DNA of 64,000 bases, taken from the NCBI GenBank assembly GCA_963788505.1, contig CAWBGY010000005.1, positions 1,364,001-1,428,000 of the forward strand, given 5' to 3'. The notes below the pieces were generated by a model. The model searched no databases, had not been told where the DNA came from, and saw only the letters and a program-made list of their open reading frames with translations. The position numbers and the translations under genes were made by a program. Positions 15,189 through 25,304 of the stretch are shown in pieces (position 1 is the first letter of the stretch; the number at the start of each line of letters is the position of its first letter). This stretch comes from JAIQFF01 sp963788505. Lineage in GTDB: Bacteria > Acidobacteriota > Terriglobia > Terriglobales > Acidobacteriaceae.

Positions 15189-17777
15189 GTGGCCATAAAA
15201 CTCAAGATCCCGACAGGCAAGCGGACAGGCAAACCCGGAAGGGGATGGTCCTCCCACGATCCGCTGCTGCAAGCGGCCCTGGTGGTATTCCTGGTGCTGG
15301 CGACTACCGGCGGGGCATTCTTCACCTATTACTACGTAAAGTTTGGCCGGATGATTGACCAGCGCTTCAAGGGTCCGGTCTTCGGCAACTCCGCCAGAAT
15401 CTACGCCATCGCGCGCCCGGTCGAGGTGGGCGAGCAGATCGAAGCCAAAGAAATCGCAGCCCAGTTGCGTCGCGCCGGCTACTCCGACCAGGGTGACGGC
15501 AAGTCGCCCATGGGCAGTTACCGCTTGTTCGATGGCGGAATCGAGATCAAACCTGGTCCCGACTCCTACCACAGCCCGGAGTCCGCCATTCTCCGCATCC
15601 GGGGTGGCAAGGTGGAAAGCATCACCAGCAGAGCGGGCGATCTGGGAGCCTACGAACTTGAACCGCAGATGATCACCTCCTTGTTCGATGCCGGGGACCG
15701 GTCCAAGCGGCAACTGGTTACCTATGATCAGATTCCGAAGTTGATGGTGGATGCGGTGCTGGCCATCGAAGACCGGCGCTTCTTTCAGCACGGAGGCGTG
15801 AACTTTATCCGCCTGGCCGAAGCCACCTGGATTGACGTCACTCACGGGCGGCATGAGCAGGGCGGTTCGACCATCACCATGCAGCTTTCCCGGGCGTTCT
15901 TCCTGACTCCCCAGAAGACGGTAAAGCGCAAATTGTCGGAAATGCTGATCGCGCTCGAGATGGAGCAGAAGCTCAGCAAGCAGCAGATTTTCGAGTTTTA
16001 CGCCAATCGCGTCGACCTGGGACAACGCGGTTCGTTCACCATCAGCGGCTTGGCCCAGGCGGCACGGGCGTACTTCAATAAAGACTTGAAAGACCTTTCC
16101 CCGGCAGAGGCCGCTCTGATCGCCGGAATCATTCAGGCACCCAGCTTTCTCTCTCCCTACCGCCATCCCGAGCGCGCTCTCGAACGCCGCAACCTGGTGC
16201 TGGACAGCATGGTGGAAACTCATGCCCTGACCCAGGCAGAGGCAGAGAAGGCCAAGGCCACGCCGCTCAAGCTGGCAGCACCCAATGTCGAGGCCAGTGA
16301 TGCTCCCTATTTCGTTGATCTGCTGCGAGAGACGTTGATCAGCAAGCTCGACGAACGCCAGATGAACGATCAGGGCTATCGCATTTACTCAACCATTGAT
16401 CCCGACCTGCAGAAAGCAGCCGCGGCGGCGGTAGAAACCGGAATGAAGCTGGTTGATGACCAGGTAAAGAAACTACGCACCCGGCGGGTCAAGATCGGGA
16501 AGAATAAGTTTGAGACCAAAGTTCTGCCCGGGCCCCAGGCCCAGGTGGCCATGGTGGTAATGGATCCGCACACGGGCGAAGTCCTGGCCCTGGTTGGAGG
16601 CAGGAATTACGGGGTCAGCCAGTTGAATCATGCGGTGGCGAAACGTCCCACCGGCTCCATTTTCAAGCCCTTCGTCTACGCCGCAGCCATGAACACGGCC
16701 CTGGACGGGAGCAACCCGATGTTTACCCCGGCGTCGCTGGTGCAGGACGCACCCACCACGTTTGCCTATGGCGATCAGATTTACGAGCCCCGCAACTACA
16801 AAGAGGAGTACCACGGCGACGTGACCGCGCGCTACGCGCTGGCGATGTCGTTGAACAATGCGACCGTAAAGCTGGCGGAGGAAGTGGGCTACGACAAAGT
16901 GGCCGATCTGGCCAAAGCCGCCGGAATCACTTCCGTGAAAGCCACGCCCGCCATGGCATTGGGCGCGTACGACGCTACTCCCCTGGACATGGCGGCGGCC
17001 TACACCGTCTTCGCCAACTCCGGAGTGCGCATCTCGCCGACCGTGGTCAACTCGGTGCGGAACGCCAACGGCGATATCGTCCTCGATTTCAAGCCGGACA
17101 CGCACCCTGTCCTCGATCCTCGCGTGGCTTATCTGATGACCGACATGATGGAAGGGGTGATGAACTACGGCACGGCATACGCGGTACGCCAGCGTGGGTT
17201 CACGGCGCCCGCGGCCGGCAAGACGGGAACCTCGCATGATGGCTGGTTCGCCGGCTATACCAGCAACCTGTTGTGCATCGTCTGGGTGGGATACGACGAC
17301 TACAGCGATATTCGTTTGAGTGGGGCCCAGACCGCAGCTCCCATTTGGGCAGAATTCATGAAGAAGGCGGTCACGCTGCCCCAGTACGCCGACGCGCGGC
17401 CGTTCTCGCAGCCCTCGGGCGTAGTGGATGTGCAGCTGGACAAGACGACGAACCTGCTGGCCACGCCTTCCTGTCCGGAAACGTACAGTGCGGCCTTCAT
17501 CGCGGGAACCGAGCCCAGCGAAACCTGTGATCAGGGCGCGGGCATGCGTGGCTTCTTCTCCCGGGTCTTTGGCCTGGGCGACCAGAAGGCCCTTCCGCCT
17601 GCACCCCCCGGTGTCCAGCCCGGCTCGCCGCCTGGGACGGGCAGCACCACGGCCGAAGATCCCAATAAAAAGAAAAAAGGCCTTTTGGGGAAGATTGCGG
17701 GTATCTTTAAGGATGACAAACCGTCTAACGAACCGGCCCCCAAGCCGGCGGACACAGACGGCAAGGGTCCTCAGTAG
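15189..17777 (+). CDS. class A penicillin-binding protein (PBP1B-like)
   Basis: Polymerises and cross-links peptidoglycan at the inner membrane. 862 residues. One N-terminal membrane helix (about 31-50), then a UB2H-like region (NSARIYAIARPVEVGEQIEA), the glycosyltransferase family 51 domain with the catalytic Glu E194 in AIEDRRFFQHGG, and the transpeptidase domain with S490 in TGSIFKPF, S554-x-N in SLNNATV, and K678 in KTGTS. The C-terminal tail is Pro/Gly- and Lys-rich. The UB2H region suggests it resembles E. coli PBP1B, whose activator is LpoB; no LpoB is seen here. The start is GTG, with no strong Shine-Dalgarno. Confidence 0.93.
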   Translation: MAIKLKIPTGKRTGKPGRGWSSHDPLLQAALVVFLVLATTGGAFFTYYYVKFGRMIDQRFKGPVFGNSARIYAIARPVEVGEQIEAKEIAAQLRRAGYSDQGDGKSPMGSYRLFDGGIEIKPGPDSYHSPESAILRIRGGKVESITSRAGDLGAYELEPQMITSLFDAGDRSKRQLVTYDQIPKLMVDAVLAIEDRRFFQHGGVNFIRLAEATWIDVTHGRHEQGGSTITMQLSRAFFLTPQKTVKRKLSEMLIALEMEQKLSKQQIFEFYANRVDLGQRGSFTISGLAQAARAYFNKDLKDLSPAEAALIAGIIQAPSFLSPYRHPERALERRNLVLDSMVETHALTQAEAEKAKATPLKLAAPNVEASDAPYFVDLLRETLISKLDERQMNDQGYRIYSTIDPDLQKAAAAAVETGMKLVDDQVKKLRTRRVKIGKNKFETKVLPGPQAQVAMVVMDPHTGEVLALVGGRNYGVSQLNHAVAKRPTGSIFKPFVYAAAMNTALDGSNPMFTPASLVQDAPTTFAYGDQIYEPRNYKEEYHGDVTARYALAMSLNNATVKLAEEVGYDKVADLAKAAGITSVKATPAMALGAYDATPLDMAAAYTVFANSGVRISPTVVNSVRNANGDIVLDFKPDTHPVLDPRVAYLMTDMMEGVMNYGTAYAVRQRGFTAPAAGKTGTSHDGWFAGYTSNLLCIVWVGYDDYSDIRLSGAQTAAPIWAEFMKKAVTLPQYADARPFSQPSGVVDVQLDKTTNLLATPSCPETYSAAFIAGTEPSETCDQGAGMRGFFSRVFGLGDQKALPPAPPGVQPGSPPGTGSTTAEDPNKKKKGLLGKIAGIFKDDKPSNEPAPKPADTDGKGPQ

Positions 17778-17819
17778 ACAGGCCCGCAGCGAGTTGGCTC
17801 TGTCTCCAGGAGCGGACTT

Positions 17820-18647
17820 ATGGGTCGTCAATATCTGCTTTACGTCCTGGTGGCTGCGATTTTCCCCACTCCTTCCCTGCTAGCTCAGGTTCATCACTTT
17901 GGTCAAGCTCATACCTCCGAGCAGGTTGAGGTCAGTCCGCCGCCGCTGCGGCGAGCCGAGCCCCCACCTGCTGACGCTCCAGCCGCAGACCTCGAGGCGC
18001 GCGGCGACACCTTGCGGGCGGAAAAATCCTACCTGGACGCGCTCGACTACTACCGGGCTGCGCTGGCAAAGGAACCAGGCGCCGCCCGGCTATACAACAA
18101 GATTGGCATCAACGAGCTGCAAATGACGCGCTTCAACGAGGCGCGTAAAGACTTCGAACGCGCAATCAAGAGCGACCGGGAATTTGCTGACGCCTATAAC
18201 AATCTGGGAGTGATTTACTACCTGGAAAAAAAATACGGCAAAGCCATCAAGGAGTACGAAAAAGCCATCAAGCTGCGCCAGGATTCGGGCTCCTTTTTCA
18301 GCAATCTGGGTGCGGCCTACTTCTCCAAAAAAGACTACGTGAAGGCGAGTATGGCCTACGGTCAGGCCCTGCAGCTGGACCCGGATATCTTCGAACGGAC
18401 CTCCCACGCCGGGGTGCTGGCCCAGATGTCGTCCCCGGGAGACCGGGCCCATTTCTACTATGTGTTGGCGAAGCTGTATGCCAAAAGCGGGATCACTGAC
18501 CGTTCGTTGCAATACCTGCGCCGGGCCATGGAGGAAGGCTATAAAGGAATCGACGACGTGTACAAGGATTCCGAGTTTGCCGGAATGCGCAAGGACCCGC
18601 GGTTTACCGAGCTGATGGCCGCTCGCCCGGTCGCCATTCCGGAGTAA
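17820..18647 (+). CDS. secreted TPR-repeat protein
   Basis: 275 residues, with AGGAG seven bases before ATG 17820. A signal peptide (MGRQYLLYVLVAAIFPTPSLLAQ) is followed by a Pro-rich linker and four to five TPRs, e.g. ALDYYRAALAKEPGAARLYN and AIKEYEKAIKLRQDSGSFFSN. It lies 43 bases after the PBP gene, so it may be co-transcribed and act as a periplasmic scaffold, but this is inference. A terminator hairpin lies about 110 bases after its stop. Confidence 0.85.
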   Translation: MGRQYLLYVLVAAIFPTPSLLAQVHHFGQAHTSEQVEVSPPPLRRAEPPPADAPAADLEARGDTLRAEKSYLDALDYYRAALAKEPGAARLYNKIGINELQMTRFNEARKDFERAIKSDREFADAYNNLGVIYYLEKKYGKAIKEYEKAIKLRQDSGSFFSNLGAAYFSKKDYVKASMAYGQALQLDPDIFERTSHAGVLAQMSSPGDRAHFYYVLAKLYAKSGITDRSLQYLRRAMEEGYKGIDDVYKDSEFAGMRKDPRFTELMAARPVAIPE

Positions 18648-18756
18648 ATGTGGAATTACAAATATTTACAAAAAATCGCAAAACTTTCCTTCGCGATGGG
18701 GTTTAATAGATTTAATTACTCCTGAAAACAACAGGGTGAGTAAGGAGAAACGGTAG

Positions 18757-18813
18757 CCCATCGGTCGTCGACCCGAGCACGCCCCAAGCAGACGACCGGT
18801 GGGTTTTTCTTTG
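18757..18813 (+). terminator. Rho-independent terminator
   Basis: 13-bp stem: CCCATCGGTCGTC (18757-18769) with GACGACCGGTGGG (18791-18803), one G-U wobble, a 21-base loop, then TTTTTCTTT. It follows the PBP/TPR genes and faces the convergent kdsC. A 60-base AT-rich stretch (18690-18722) precedes it, so a short independent RNA ending here is also possible. Confidence 0.8.
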
Positions 18814-18843
18814 TCGGCTACAAGCTGCGCAGACCGACATGGG

Positions 18844-18884
18844 TTGGCTAATAGCCAAGTGCGAATTGCCAAGTGCTAATTGCC
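18844..18884. repeat. TTGGCTAATAGCCAA palindrome with tandem AATTGCCAAGTG units
   Basis: A perfect 15-base palindrome (18844-18858) followed by GCGAATTGCCAAGTGCTAATTGCC-type tandem units (18861-18884) that run over the kdsC stop codon. Confidence 0.5.
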
Positions 18885-19472
18885 GTCCCCGCTTTCTTTC
18901 CCGATGTACTTCTCCACCGCTTGTTTCCACGTTCCCTGCGCCTTCAGAATAAATTCGATCACATCCCGCAGTGCCCCGTCGCCGCCGGCGTGAGGCGTCA
19001 CGTAGTGGGCAGCGTCCTTGATCTCGCGGCGGGCGTTGGCAACGGCGACGGCAAAACCGCAGTTGCGCATTACCGTAAGATCGATCACGTCGTCCCCCAC
19101 AAAGGCAACCTCGCCGGCGCTGAGCCCCTCTGCACGCAAAATTTCGCGGAAGGTTTTCAACTTGTCCTGAATGCCCTGGTGGACCTGCTCCAGTTTGAGA
19201 TCGCGGGCGCGCAACGCCACGGTCTCAGAATTTCGCCGGGTGATGAGTCCCGTCCTGATGCCGGCGATGCGGGCAATCGAAATGCCGGCGCCATCGTGAG
19301 CATGGAATCCCTTGGCTTCAACCACGATCGGTTTGGAGGGCGGACTGCCGGGTTGGCTGGCCGTTGGAACGGGAAAGAGAAAAATCTTGCCGTCGGTGAG
19401 GACTCCGTCTACGTCAAAGAGAAGGAGTTTGATTTTTTTGGCGCGGGCTTTGGCGGATGATGTTTTCGGCAT
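18876..19472 (-). CDS. kdsC: Kdo 8-phosphate phosphatase (HAD family)
   Basis: Removes phosphate from Kdo 8-phosphate to give Kdo. 198 residues from ATG 19472, a little longer than E. coli KdsC (188). HAD motif I is FDVDGVLTDG (D20, D22). A Pro/Ser-rich insertion follows it, then the C0-type short cap region. GISIARIAGIRTGLITRRNS and EVAFVGDDVIDLTVMRNCGF carry motifs II and IV, as in tetrameric C0 HADs. Its role fits kdsA and kdsD in the same window, although it is on the opposite strand. The last codons overlap a repeat. Confidence 0.93.
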   Translation of the reverse strand: MPKTSSAKARAKKIKLLLFDVDGVLTDGKIFLFPVPTASQPGSPPSKPIVVEAKGFHAHDGAGISIARIAGIRTGLITRRNSETVALRARDLKLEQVHQGIQDKLKTFREILRAEGLSAGEVAFVGDDVIDLTVMRNCGFAVAVANARREIKDAAHYVTPHAGGDGALRDVIEFILKAQGTWKQAVEKYIGKESGDGN

Positions 19473-19504
19473 TTGCGGAATTTTAGCACCGGGTCCATGA
19501 GTCC

Positions 19505-19915
19505 TTATGCGCGGGCGATCCACAAGATGGGAAAGCTACGTCCGAGTTTTTCGAAGTCGCGGTCGGAAGTCACCAGCACGGCCTGGTTGAGCACCGCCAA
19601 CGCGGCGGCAACGCAGTCCACGTACGGAATCTTGTGGATGGCCTTCAGTTCACCCGCTTTGAGCGCATGAGAAAGATCCACAGGAACCAGCTCGATGGGA
19701 AAACGCGAAAGGTCAGCGACCGTCCTCCGCGCAGATTCCTCCCCGCGCCGCTGCCATGAGTGGTAGAAAACTTCTCCCCAGTTCAAGATCGACACCAGCA
19801 AGGGAATACGGCTGCGGCTGGCGTCTATGAAAAGCTGCTGGATCCGTTCGGCTCCGGGTCCATCTTCCACAAAATCGAGCACCGCGCTGGCGTCCAGCAC
19901 ATAGGTCCTACTCAT
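19505..19915 (-). CDS. VapC-type PIN-domain ribonuclease toxin
   Basis: 136 residues. PIN-domain acidic residues are in place: D8 in VLDASAVLDF, E48 in LNWGEVFY, D100 in IPYVDCVAAA and D118/D120 in LVTSDRDFEKLG. These bind the Mg2+ ions used to cut RNA. Its ATG overlaps the stop of the upstream gene (ATGA), the usual antitoxin-toxin coupling. The upstream partner is not a recognised VapB, so only the toxin assignment is secure. Confidence 0.88.
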   Translation of the reverse strand: MSRTYVLDASAVLDFVEDGPGAERIQQLFIDASRSRIPLLVSILNWGEVFYHSWQRRGEESARRTVADLSRFPIELVPVDLSHALKAGELKAIHKIPYVDCVAAALAVLNQAVLVTSDRDFEKLGRSFPILWIARA

Positions 19916-20295
19916 CGGGCGCCGCGGTCCTTCTCGATTCGGTGCTCGCGCTCCCGGGCTTCAACCAGCGAGTCCTCGCCTTTGAGGCAACCCCGAAGGC
20001 TGCGGATAAACTCATCGCTGACAGGTTGAATGACCCGATCGTCGTGTTCTCTGTGTACTGGTTTGCCCTCGTAGCGAACGTCAAATCCTCGGTCCTGCAA
20101 GATCGCAACAGCCTGGTGTGAGTTCGTGGGGTCATTCGGCGCTACCCCTGCCGCCTTCAAGATCAGCGGCCTGGCCGGAAGCTCCTGGCCATCGACAATC
20201 ACGGTCCACTTCGGCATTTGACGCTGCCATCGGAAGGTCCTTGCAGTTGTAGCTATGTCCTGCCTGGTAAGAAGTGAAACCTTTGCGCTAGCCAT
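19912..20295 (-). CDS. putative antitoxin or partner of the PIN toxin
   Basis: 127 residues from ATG 20295, with GAGG eight bases upstream. It is encoded directly before the PIN toxin with a 4-base overlap, the position of an antitoxin. The protein is unlike VapB families: a basic N-terminus with RWQRQ, then WTVIVDGQELPARPLILKAA, and NDPTNSHQAVAILQDRGFDV. The last two segments faintly resemble small DNA-binding head domains found in McrBC-type and related proteins. The C-terminus is highly charged and probably helical, as in toxin-binding tails. The role is inferred from position. Confidence 0.6.
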   Translation of the reverse strand: MASAKVSLLTRQDIATTARTFRWQRQMPKWTVIVDGQELPARPLILKAAGVAPNDPTNSHQAVAILQDRGFDVRYEGKPVHREHDDRVIQPVSDEFIRSLRGCLKGEDSLVEAREREHRIEKDRGAR

Positions 20296-21704
20296 TTTCA
20301 CGCCTCTACATATTATTACTCAGCATATTACTCACCGTCAAATTGGTCCGCATTCGGTGAATCAGTACCGATTTGTGGCGAACGTTTTGCGAAAGTCCCA
20401 TGTTAGAATATCCGACGATGTTTCCCCCTGTCTCCTCTCTCGCCTGGGCCCATCCGCTGGTGCGGGAGTGGTTCGTCCAGAAGTTCGGTACTCCGACTGA
20501 GCCCCAGGAGCAGGGCTGGCCCCACATTCTCGCCGGGCGGACCACTCTCATCTCGGCGCCCACCGGCTCTGGCAAAACTCTGGCTGCGTTTCTGGCCTGC
20601 ATCGACCGCCTGGTCTGCAAAGCGCTGGCCGGGGACCTGCATGATCGCACCGAAGTGCTTTACGTTTCGCCGCTGAAGGCGCTGGGCAACGACATTCAGA
20701 AGAATCTCGAAGTGCCTTTGAGCGAGATTCTCCAGATGGCGGGCGAGCGCGGGCTGCTGATGCCGGAAATTCGCACCGCGGTCCGCACCGGTGACACCTT
20801 GATGCATGAGCGGCGGGCCATGTTGAAGCGGCCGCCACACATTCTGGTCACCACGCCGGAGTCGCTCTACATTCTGCTCACCGCGGAAAAGAGTCGCGCG
20901 ATTCTGCGCAATGTTGAAACTGTCATCGTCGACGAAATCCACGCCGTCGCTGACGACAAGCGCGGCGCACACTTGGCGCTCTCGCTGGAGCGTCTGGAGG
21001 CATTGACCTATCGTCCGCCGGTGCGCATCGGACTCTCAGCAACCCAGAAACCGATCGAAGAAGTGGCCCGCTTTCTGACCGGCAACAGCCGGCCGGCTCC
21101 GGTGATCGTCGATGTTGGACATAAGCGACAGCTGGATCTCGCGGTGGAAGTGCCCGGCTCGGCTCTGGGACCGATCACGACCAACGACATGTGGGACGAG
21201 ATCTACAACCGCCTGGTGGAACTGGTGGAGCAGCATCGCTCCACGCTGGTGTTCGTCAATACCCGGCGGCTGGCGGAGCGCATCACGCACCACTTGGGTG
21301 AACGATTGGGCGAAGACAATGTCGCCGCCCATCACGGCAGCCTGTCTCGCAAGCTGCGCCTAAACGCCGAACAAAAGCTGAAAGAAGGCAAAGTTAAAGT
21401 TCTGGTGGCGACGGCATCTCTGGAGCTGGGAATTGATATCGGCACGGTGGACCTGGTGGTGCAAATCAGTTCACCGCGGGCCATCGCAGTGGCGCTGCAA
21501 CGCGTCGGCCGTTCCGGCCACTGGCGCGGCGCCGTACCTAAAGGCCGCTTCTTCACCGGCACCCGCGACGATCTGCTGGAATGTGCCGCGCTGGTGCGGG
21601 CCATCCGGCAGGGCGATCTGGATCGGTTGATCATCCCGGATGCGCCGCTGGACATTCTGGCACAGCAGATCGTGGCTGCTTGCGCGGCCGAGAGCAGCAG
21701 CGCC

Positions 21705-21861
21705 GGTGTGGCGCGGGCGCCCCGCCCGCGAACGCCGGAAGGCGTGCCCAGAGGTTGAGGATTCGAAGGCGGAACTTTGGGCAAACGAGCTGGCCACGAG
21801 TGTCGCGGACCGGATGACGGCTGCCTCTGTCGAGACGCGGGCGGGGCGCCCGCGCCACACC
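21705..21861. mobile_element. 157-bp MITE/REP-doublet-like insertion with 26-bp inverted ends
   Basis: The left end 21705-21730 (GGTGTGGCGCGGGCGCC...) and right end 21836-21861 are exact reverse complements over 26 bases. Each arm is itself hairpin-forming (GCGGGC with GCCCGC). No ORF of its own. Removing the element gives ...AESSSA-SHPAEENGGWDEDE in one frame. No target-site duplication is obvious. Related single arms lie at 9675 and 23750. Confidence 0.8.
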
Positions 21862-23749
21862 AGCCACCCTGCCGAAGAGAATGGCGGCTGGGATGAAGAT
21901 GAACTCTTCACCCTGGTAACACGAGCCTATCCCTACCGCAATCTGTCTCGCGAAACCTACGACTCGATCCTGGAAATGCTTTCCGAGGGAATCGCATCGC
22001 GACGCGGCCGCTACGGGGCTTATATCCATCACGATCGGGTAAACCGGAGACTGCGCCCGCGGCGGGGGAGCCGGCTGGCAGCCATCACCAGTGGCGGCGC
22101 CATTCCGGAGACCGCACTGTTCACGGTCGTGGCCGAGCCGGATGGCATCGTTGTCGGCACTCTCGACGAAGACTTCGCGGTGGAGAGTAACGCGGGCGAC
22201 ATCATGCTGCTGGGCAACACCTCGTGGCGCATCCGGCGCGTGGAAGGCAAGTCGGGACGCGTGCTGGTGGAAGATGCCCACGGCGCGCCGCCCAACGTTC
22301 CCTTCTGGCGCGGCGAGGCCCCGGCACGGACGCAGGAGCTTTCCGCGCAAGTAGCTGATCTGCGCAAGGAGATCAGCAACCGCCTGCACGACACTTCTCC
22401 CGTCGGGATTTCGCCGAGCCAGCCGGTGGTTGCGGGAACCGTCGCCTGGCTGAAAGAAGAATGCGGACTGGATGATTCCGGCGCCGAGCAGGCCATCGAG
22501 TATGTGCTGCAGGGTCGCGCGGTCCTGGGTGACGTTCCCACCCAGGACACGATCATTGCCGAGCGCTTCTTCGACGAAGGCGGAGGGATGCAACTCATCA
22601 TTCATGCCCCCTATGGCGGCCGCATCAACAAAGCCTGGGGACTGGCGCTGCGCAAGCGCTTCTGTCGCAGCTTCAATTTTGAATTGCAGGCCGCCGCCAC
22701 CGACAACGGTCTTAACATCGCGCTGGCCGAGCAGCACAGCTTTCCGCTGGCTGATGTTTTTCACTTCCTTAACGCCGAAACCGTGCAGCCGATTCTGGAG
22801 CAGGCAGCGCTGGCTTCTCCGTTCTTTGGCACGCGCTGGCGCTGGGACGCCAATCGCGCGCTGGCCTTGCTGCGCTTCCAGAGCGGCAAGAAAGTTCCGC
22901 CCCAGATTCAGCGCATGCGCTCCGACGATTTGCTGGCATCGGTGTTCCCCGACGTGGCCGCCTGCCAGGAAAATATTGTGGGCGACATTCAGATTCCCGA
23001 TCATCCTCTGGTGAAAGAAGTGATGAAAGATGTGCTCACCGAGGCCATGGACGTGGATGGGTTAAAGGCCCTCCTGAGCGGCATCCAGCAAGGACGAATT
23101 CGTTGTCTGGCGGTGGACACGCCGGTGCCGTCGCAATTTTCCCATGAAATTTTGAATGCGAATCCCTATGCCTATCTCGATGACGCTCCGCTCGAAGAAC
23201 GGCGGGCCCGTGCTGTGGAGATGCGCCGCATCCTGCCGGAATCGGTACTGGAGGAAGTGGGCAAGCTCGATTCCGCGGCGATCGATCAGGTGCGTGAGGA
23301 AGCCTGGCCCGATGTGCGCGACCCGGATGAACTGCACGACGTGCTGCACACGCTGATTGCCTTCCCGGCTGGTGCGGAGGCGGGCGGCTCGCCCCACGTA
23401 AGCGGTGTATGGCAGAGATATTTCGAGACGCTGGTTGAACAACAGCGCGCCGCCTTGGCCCGACACGCTGGAGTGAGTTACTGGGTCGCAGCAGAAAGGG
23501 CACGAACATTTGCCCTGCTGTTTCCAAACGCACGATTTGATCATCCGGTCGCCGAAATTCAGACGACTCTGGCGTCTTACGACGATGCTCTGCTGGCGCT
23601 GGTCACAGGTTGGATGTCGCATTTGGGCCCGGCGACGGCTTCGCAACTTGGCGCTTTGCTCGGGCTTCCCGCTTCCGAAATCGACAAGGCCCTCCTTCGT
23701 ATGGAAGCCTCCGGCGCACTATTGCGAGGACAGTTTACGGATACTGCCT

Positions 23750-23774
23750 CGCGGACGAATCGCCCGCGATCAAC
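23750..23774 (+). repeat. degenerate GC-rich palindrome arm inside lhr
   Basis: CGCGGACGAATCGCCCGCG followed by ATCAAC. It matches the kdsD copy (9675) with a few substitutions and is read in frame as ASRTNRPRST. It appears to be an older, decayed copy. Confidence 0.45.
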
Positions 23775-24942
23775 TGAGCAGTCAGCGCCGCCCGAACTGG
23801 AGTGGTGCGAACGGCGCCTGCTGGCGCGCATTCACCGCTTGACTGTGGCCACGCTGCGCAAACAGATTGAACCGGTCACGGCGGCGCAGTTCATGCGTTG
23901 GCTGTTGCGCTGGCAGCATGTCGCAAGCGGGACACAGGTGCAGGGTGAGCGGGCCACGCTTGAGGTGCTGCGCCAGCTACAGGGATTTGAGATTCCAGCG
24001 AATGCCTGGGAACGGCAGGTTCTCTCCCGGCGCATTGCCGACTATGACCCCAGGTGGCTCGATCAACTTTGTCTTACCGGGGCGGTCGGTTGGGGGCGCC
24101 TGTCTCCTCATCCTGCCACCCTCGATGACACGGCAGCTGGAAAACGGCGCGTGATTCCAACCAGCGTGGCTCCCATAACATTCTTCGTGCGGGAAGAAGC
24201 CGATTGGATGACCCCACATCGCCCCGACTCGGAACAGCCCGAGGCGCGGGGTCTGAGTGAAGGCGGGCGCCAGGTGCTGGATTTTCTGCGCCAGCGCGGG
24301 GCGTCGTTCTTCGCCGACATCGTGCGTGGCACCGGGCGGCTGAAAGCCGAGGTGGAAACTTCCCTGTGGGAACTGGTTGCCGGCGGTCTCGTCACTGCCG
24401 ACGGCTTCGACAATCTACGTTCGCTGATTGATCCCAAGCGACGTGCTGGGCAGGGCAGTGGTCGGGCGGCGCGTCCCCGGCACAGCACCGGGCGCTGGGC
24501 GCTGCTGTACACCGATCAGGCGGCAGATCGCAATCGCGCCGTGGAAGCGACCTGCTGGATGCTGTTGAAACGCTATGGCATCGTCTTTCGTGATGTGCTC
24601 ACCCGGGAGACCAATCTTCCCAAGTGGCGCGAACTGCAAATGGCTTTCCGGCGGCTGGAAGATCGAGGCGAGATTCGTGGCGGACGCTTCGTCGACGGTT
24701 TTCTGGGCGAGCAGTTTGCCTTGCCGGTGGCAGTGGAATCGTTGCGGGCGACGCGCAAAATGCCGGTCATGGGAGAGACAATTGTCTTGTCGGCCGCCGA
24801 TCCCCTGAACCTGGTGGGAATTCTGGTGCCAGGAGAACGGGTCCCGGCCATTTCCGGGAGGACTGTGACCTTCCGTGATGGAACCGCCGTGCAGGACGCG
24901 GTGGCGGTCGATTCGCAAAGATTGACCGCGACGGGCGACTAA

Positions 24943-25304
24943 GGAAAGACGTGATCGGGAACCCGATGAGGGGGTCCCCCGGATTCCCGACCAGCGCATC
25001 CCGGCGGAACTTCTGAAAGCGCTTCCCCCATCGCTTTTTGCCGGACCAACGCTGTCCGCGTTTGGAGCACGTAATCGGCCATCACGGGAGGGCAATTCCC
25101 CTCCAAAAGAAATCCATGTAAGTCATTCATTATATTAGAGCTGTACAGAATTCTTGGCGTACAGGTCCGGATCGGGCCCAGGCCCCAGTACTATCCAACC
25201 AGATAGCGCTCTATCTGTTCGGATAGTGGAACAAGAACTGTGCCGATGCCACGAAAGCTGGAAAATGTGCTACATCCTTGAGCTGCGAACGAGGCGCAAG
25301 ACAA
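24943..25304. other. 362-base gap between lhr and the sigma-54 activator
   Basis: No convincing gene. A minus-strand open frame (24939-25130, 63 codons) has no recognised domain. It contains a GGAGGG/CCCTCCC hairpin. TGTGCTACATCC (25266-25277) resembles the extended -10 motifs upstream of other genes here and may drive the activator gene. Confidence 0.4.

Larger units (their letters stand above)
20418..24942 (+). pseudogene. lhr: Lhr-type large helicase, interrupted by an insertion
   Basis: Reads as one Lhr-family gene (about 1450 residues before disruption) in two frames. Part 1 (20418-21758) has the complete SF2 core: Walker A APTGSGKT, VDEIHAVADDKRG and motif VI QRVGRSGHWRG. Part 2 (usable from about 21862, ending 24942) has the Lhr winged-helix and beta-barrel core, e.g. 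DEDELFTLVTRAYPYRNLSR, and the C-terminal DUF4635-like region. Lhr is a 3'-5' DNA helicase involved in DNA repair. The break coincides with a 157-bp element (21705-21861); deleting exactly those bases joins the two frames. The start could also be ATG 20400. Expression of part 1 alone as a bare helicase core is possible. Confidence 0.85.

Noticed and set aside
24939..25130. 63-codon minus-strand frame after lhr
   Set aside because: No domain; the TATAAT next to its ATG is too close to serve as its promoter. Left as undecided non-coding.
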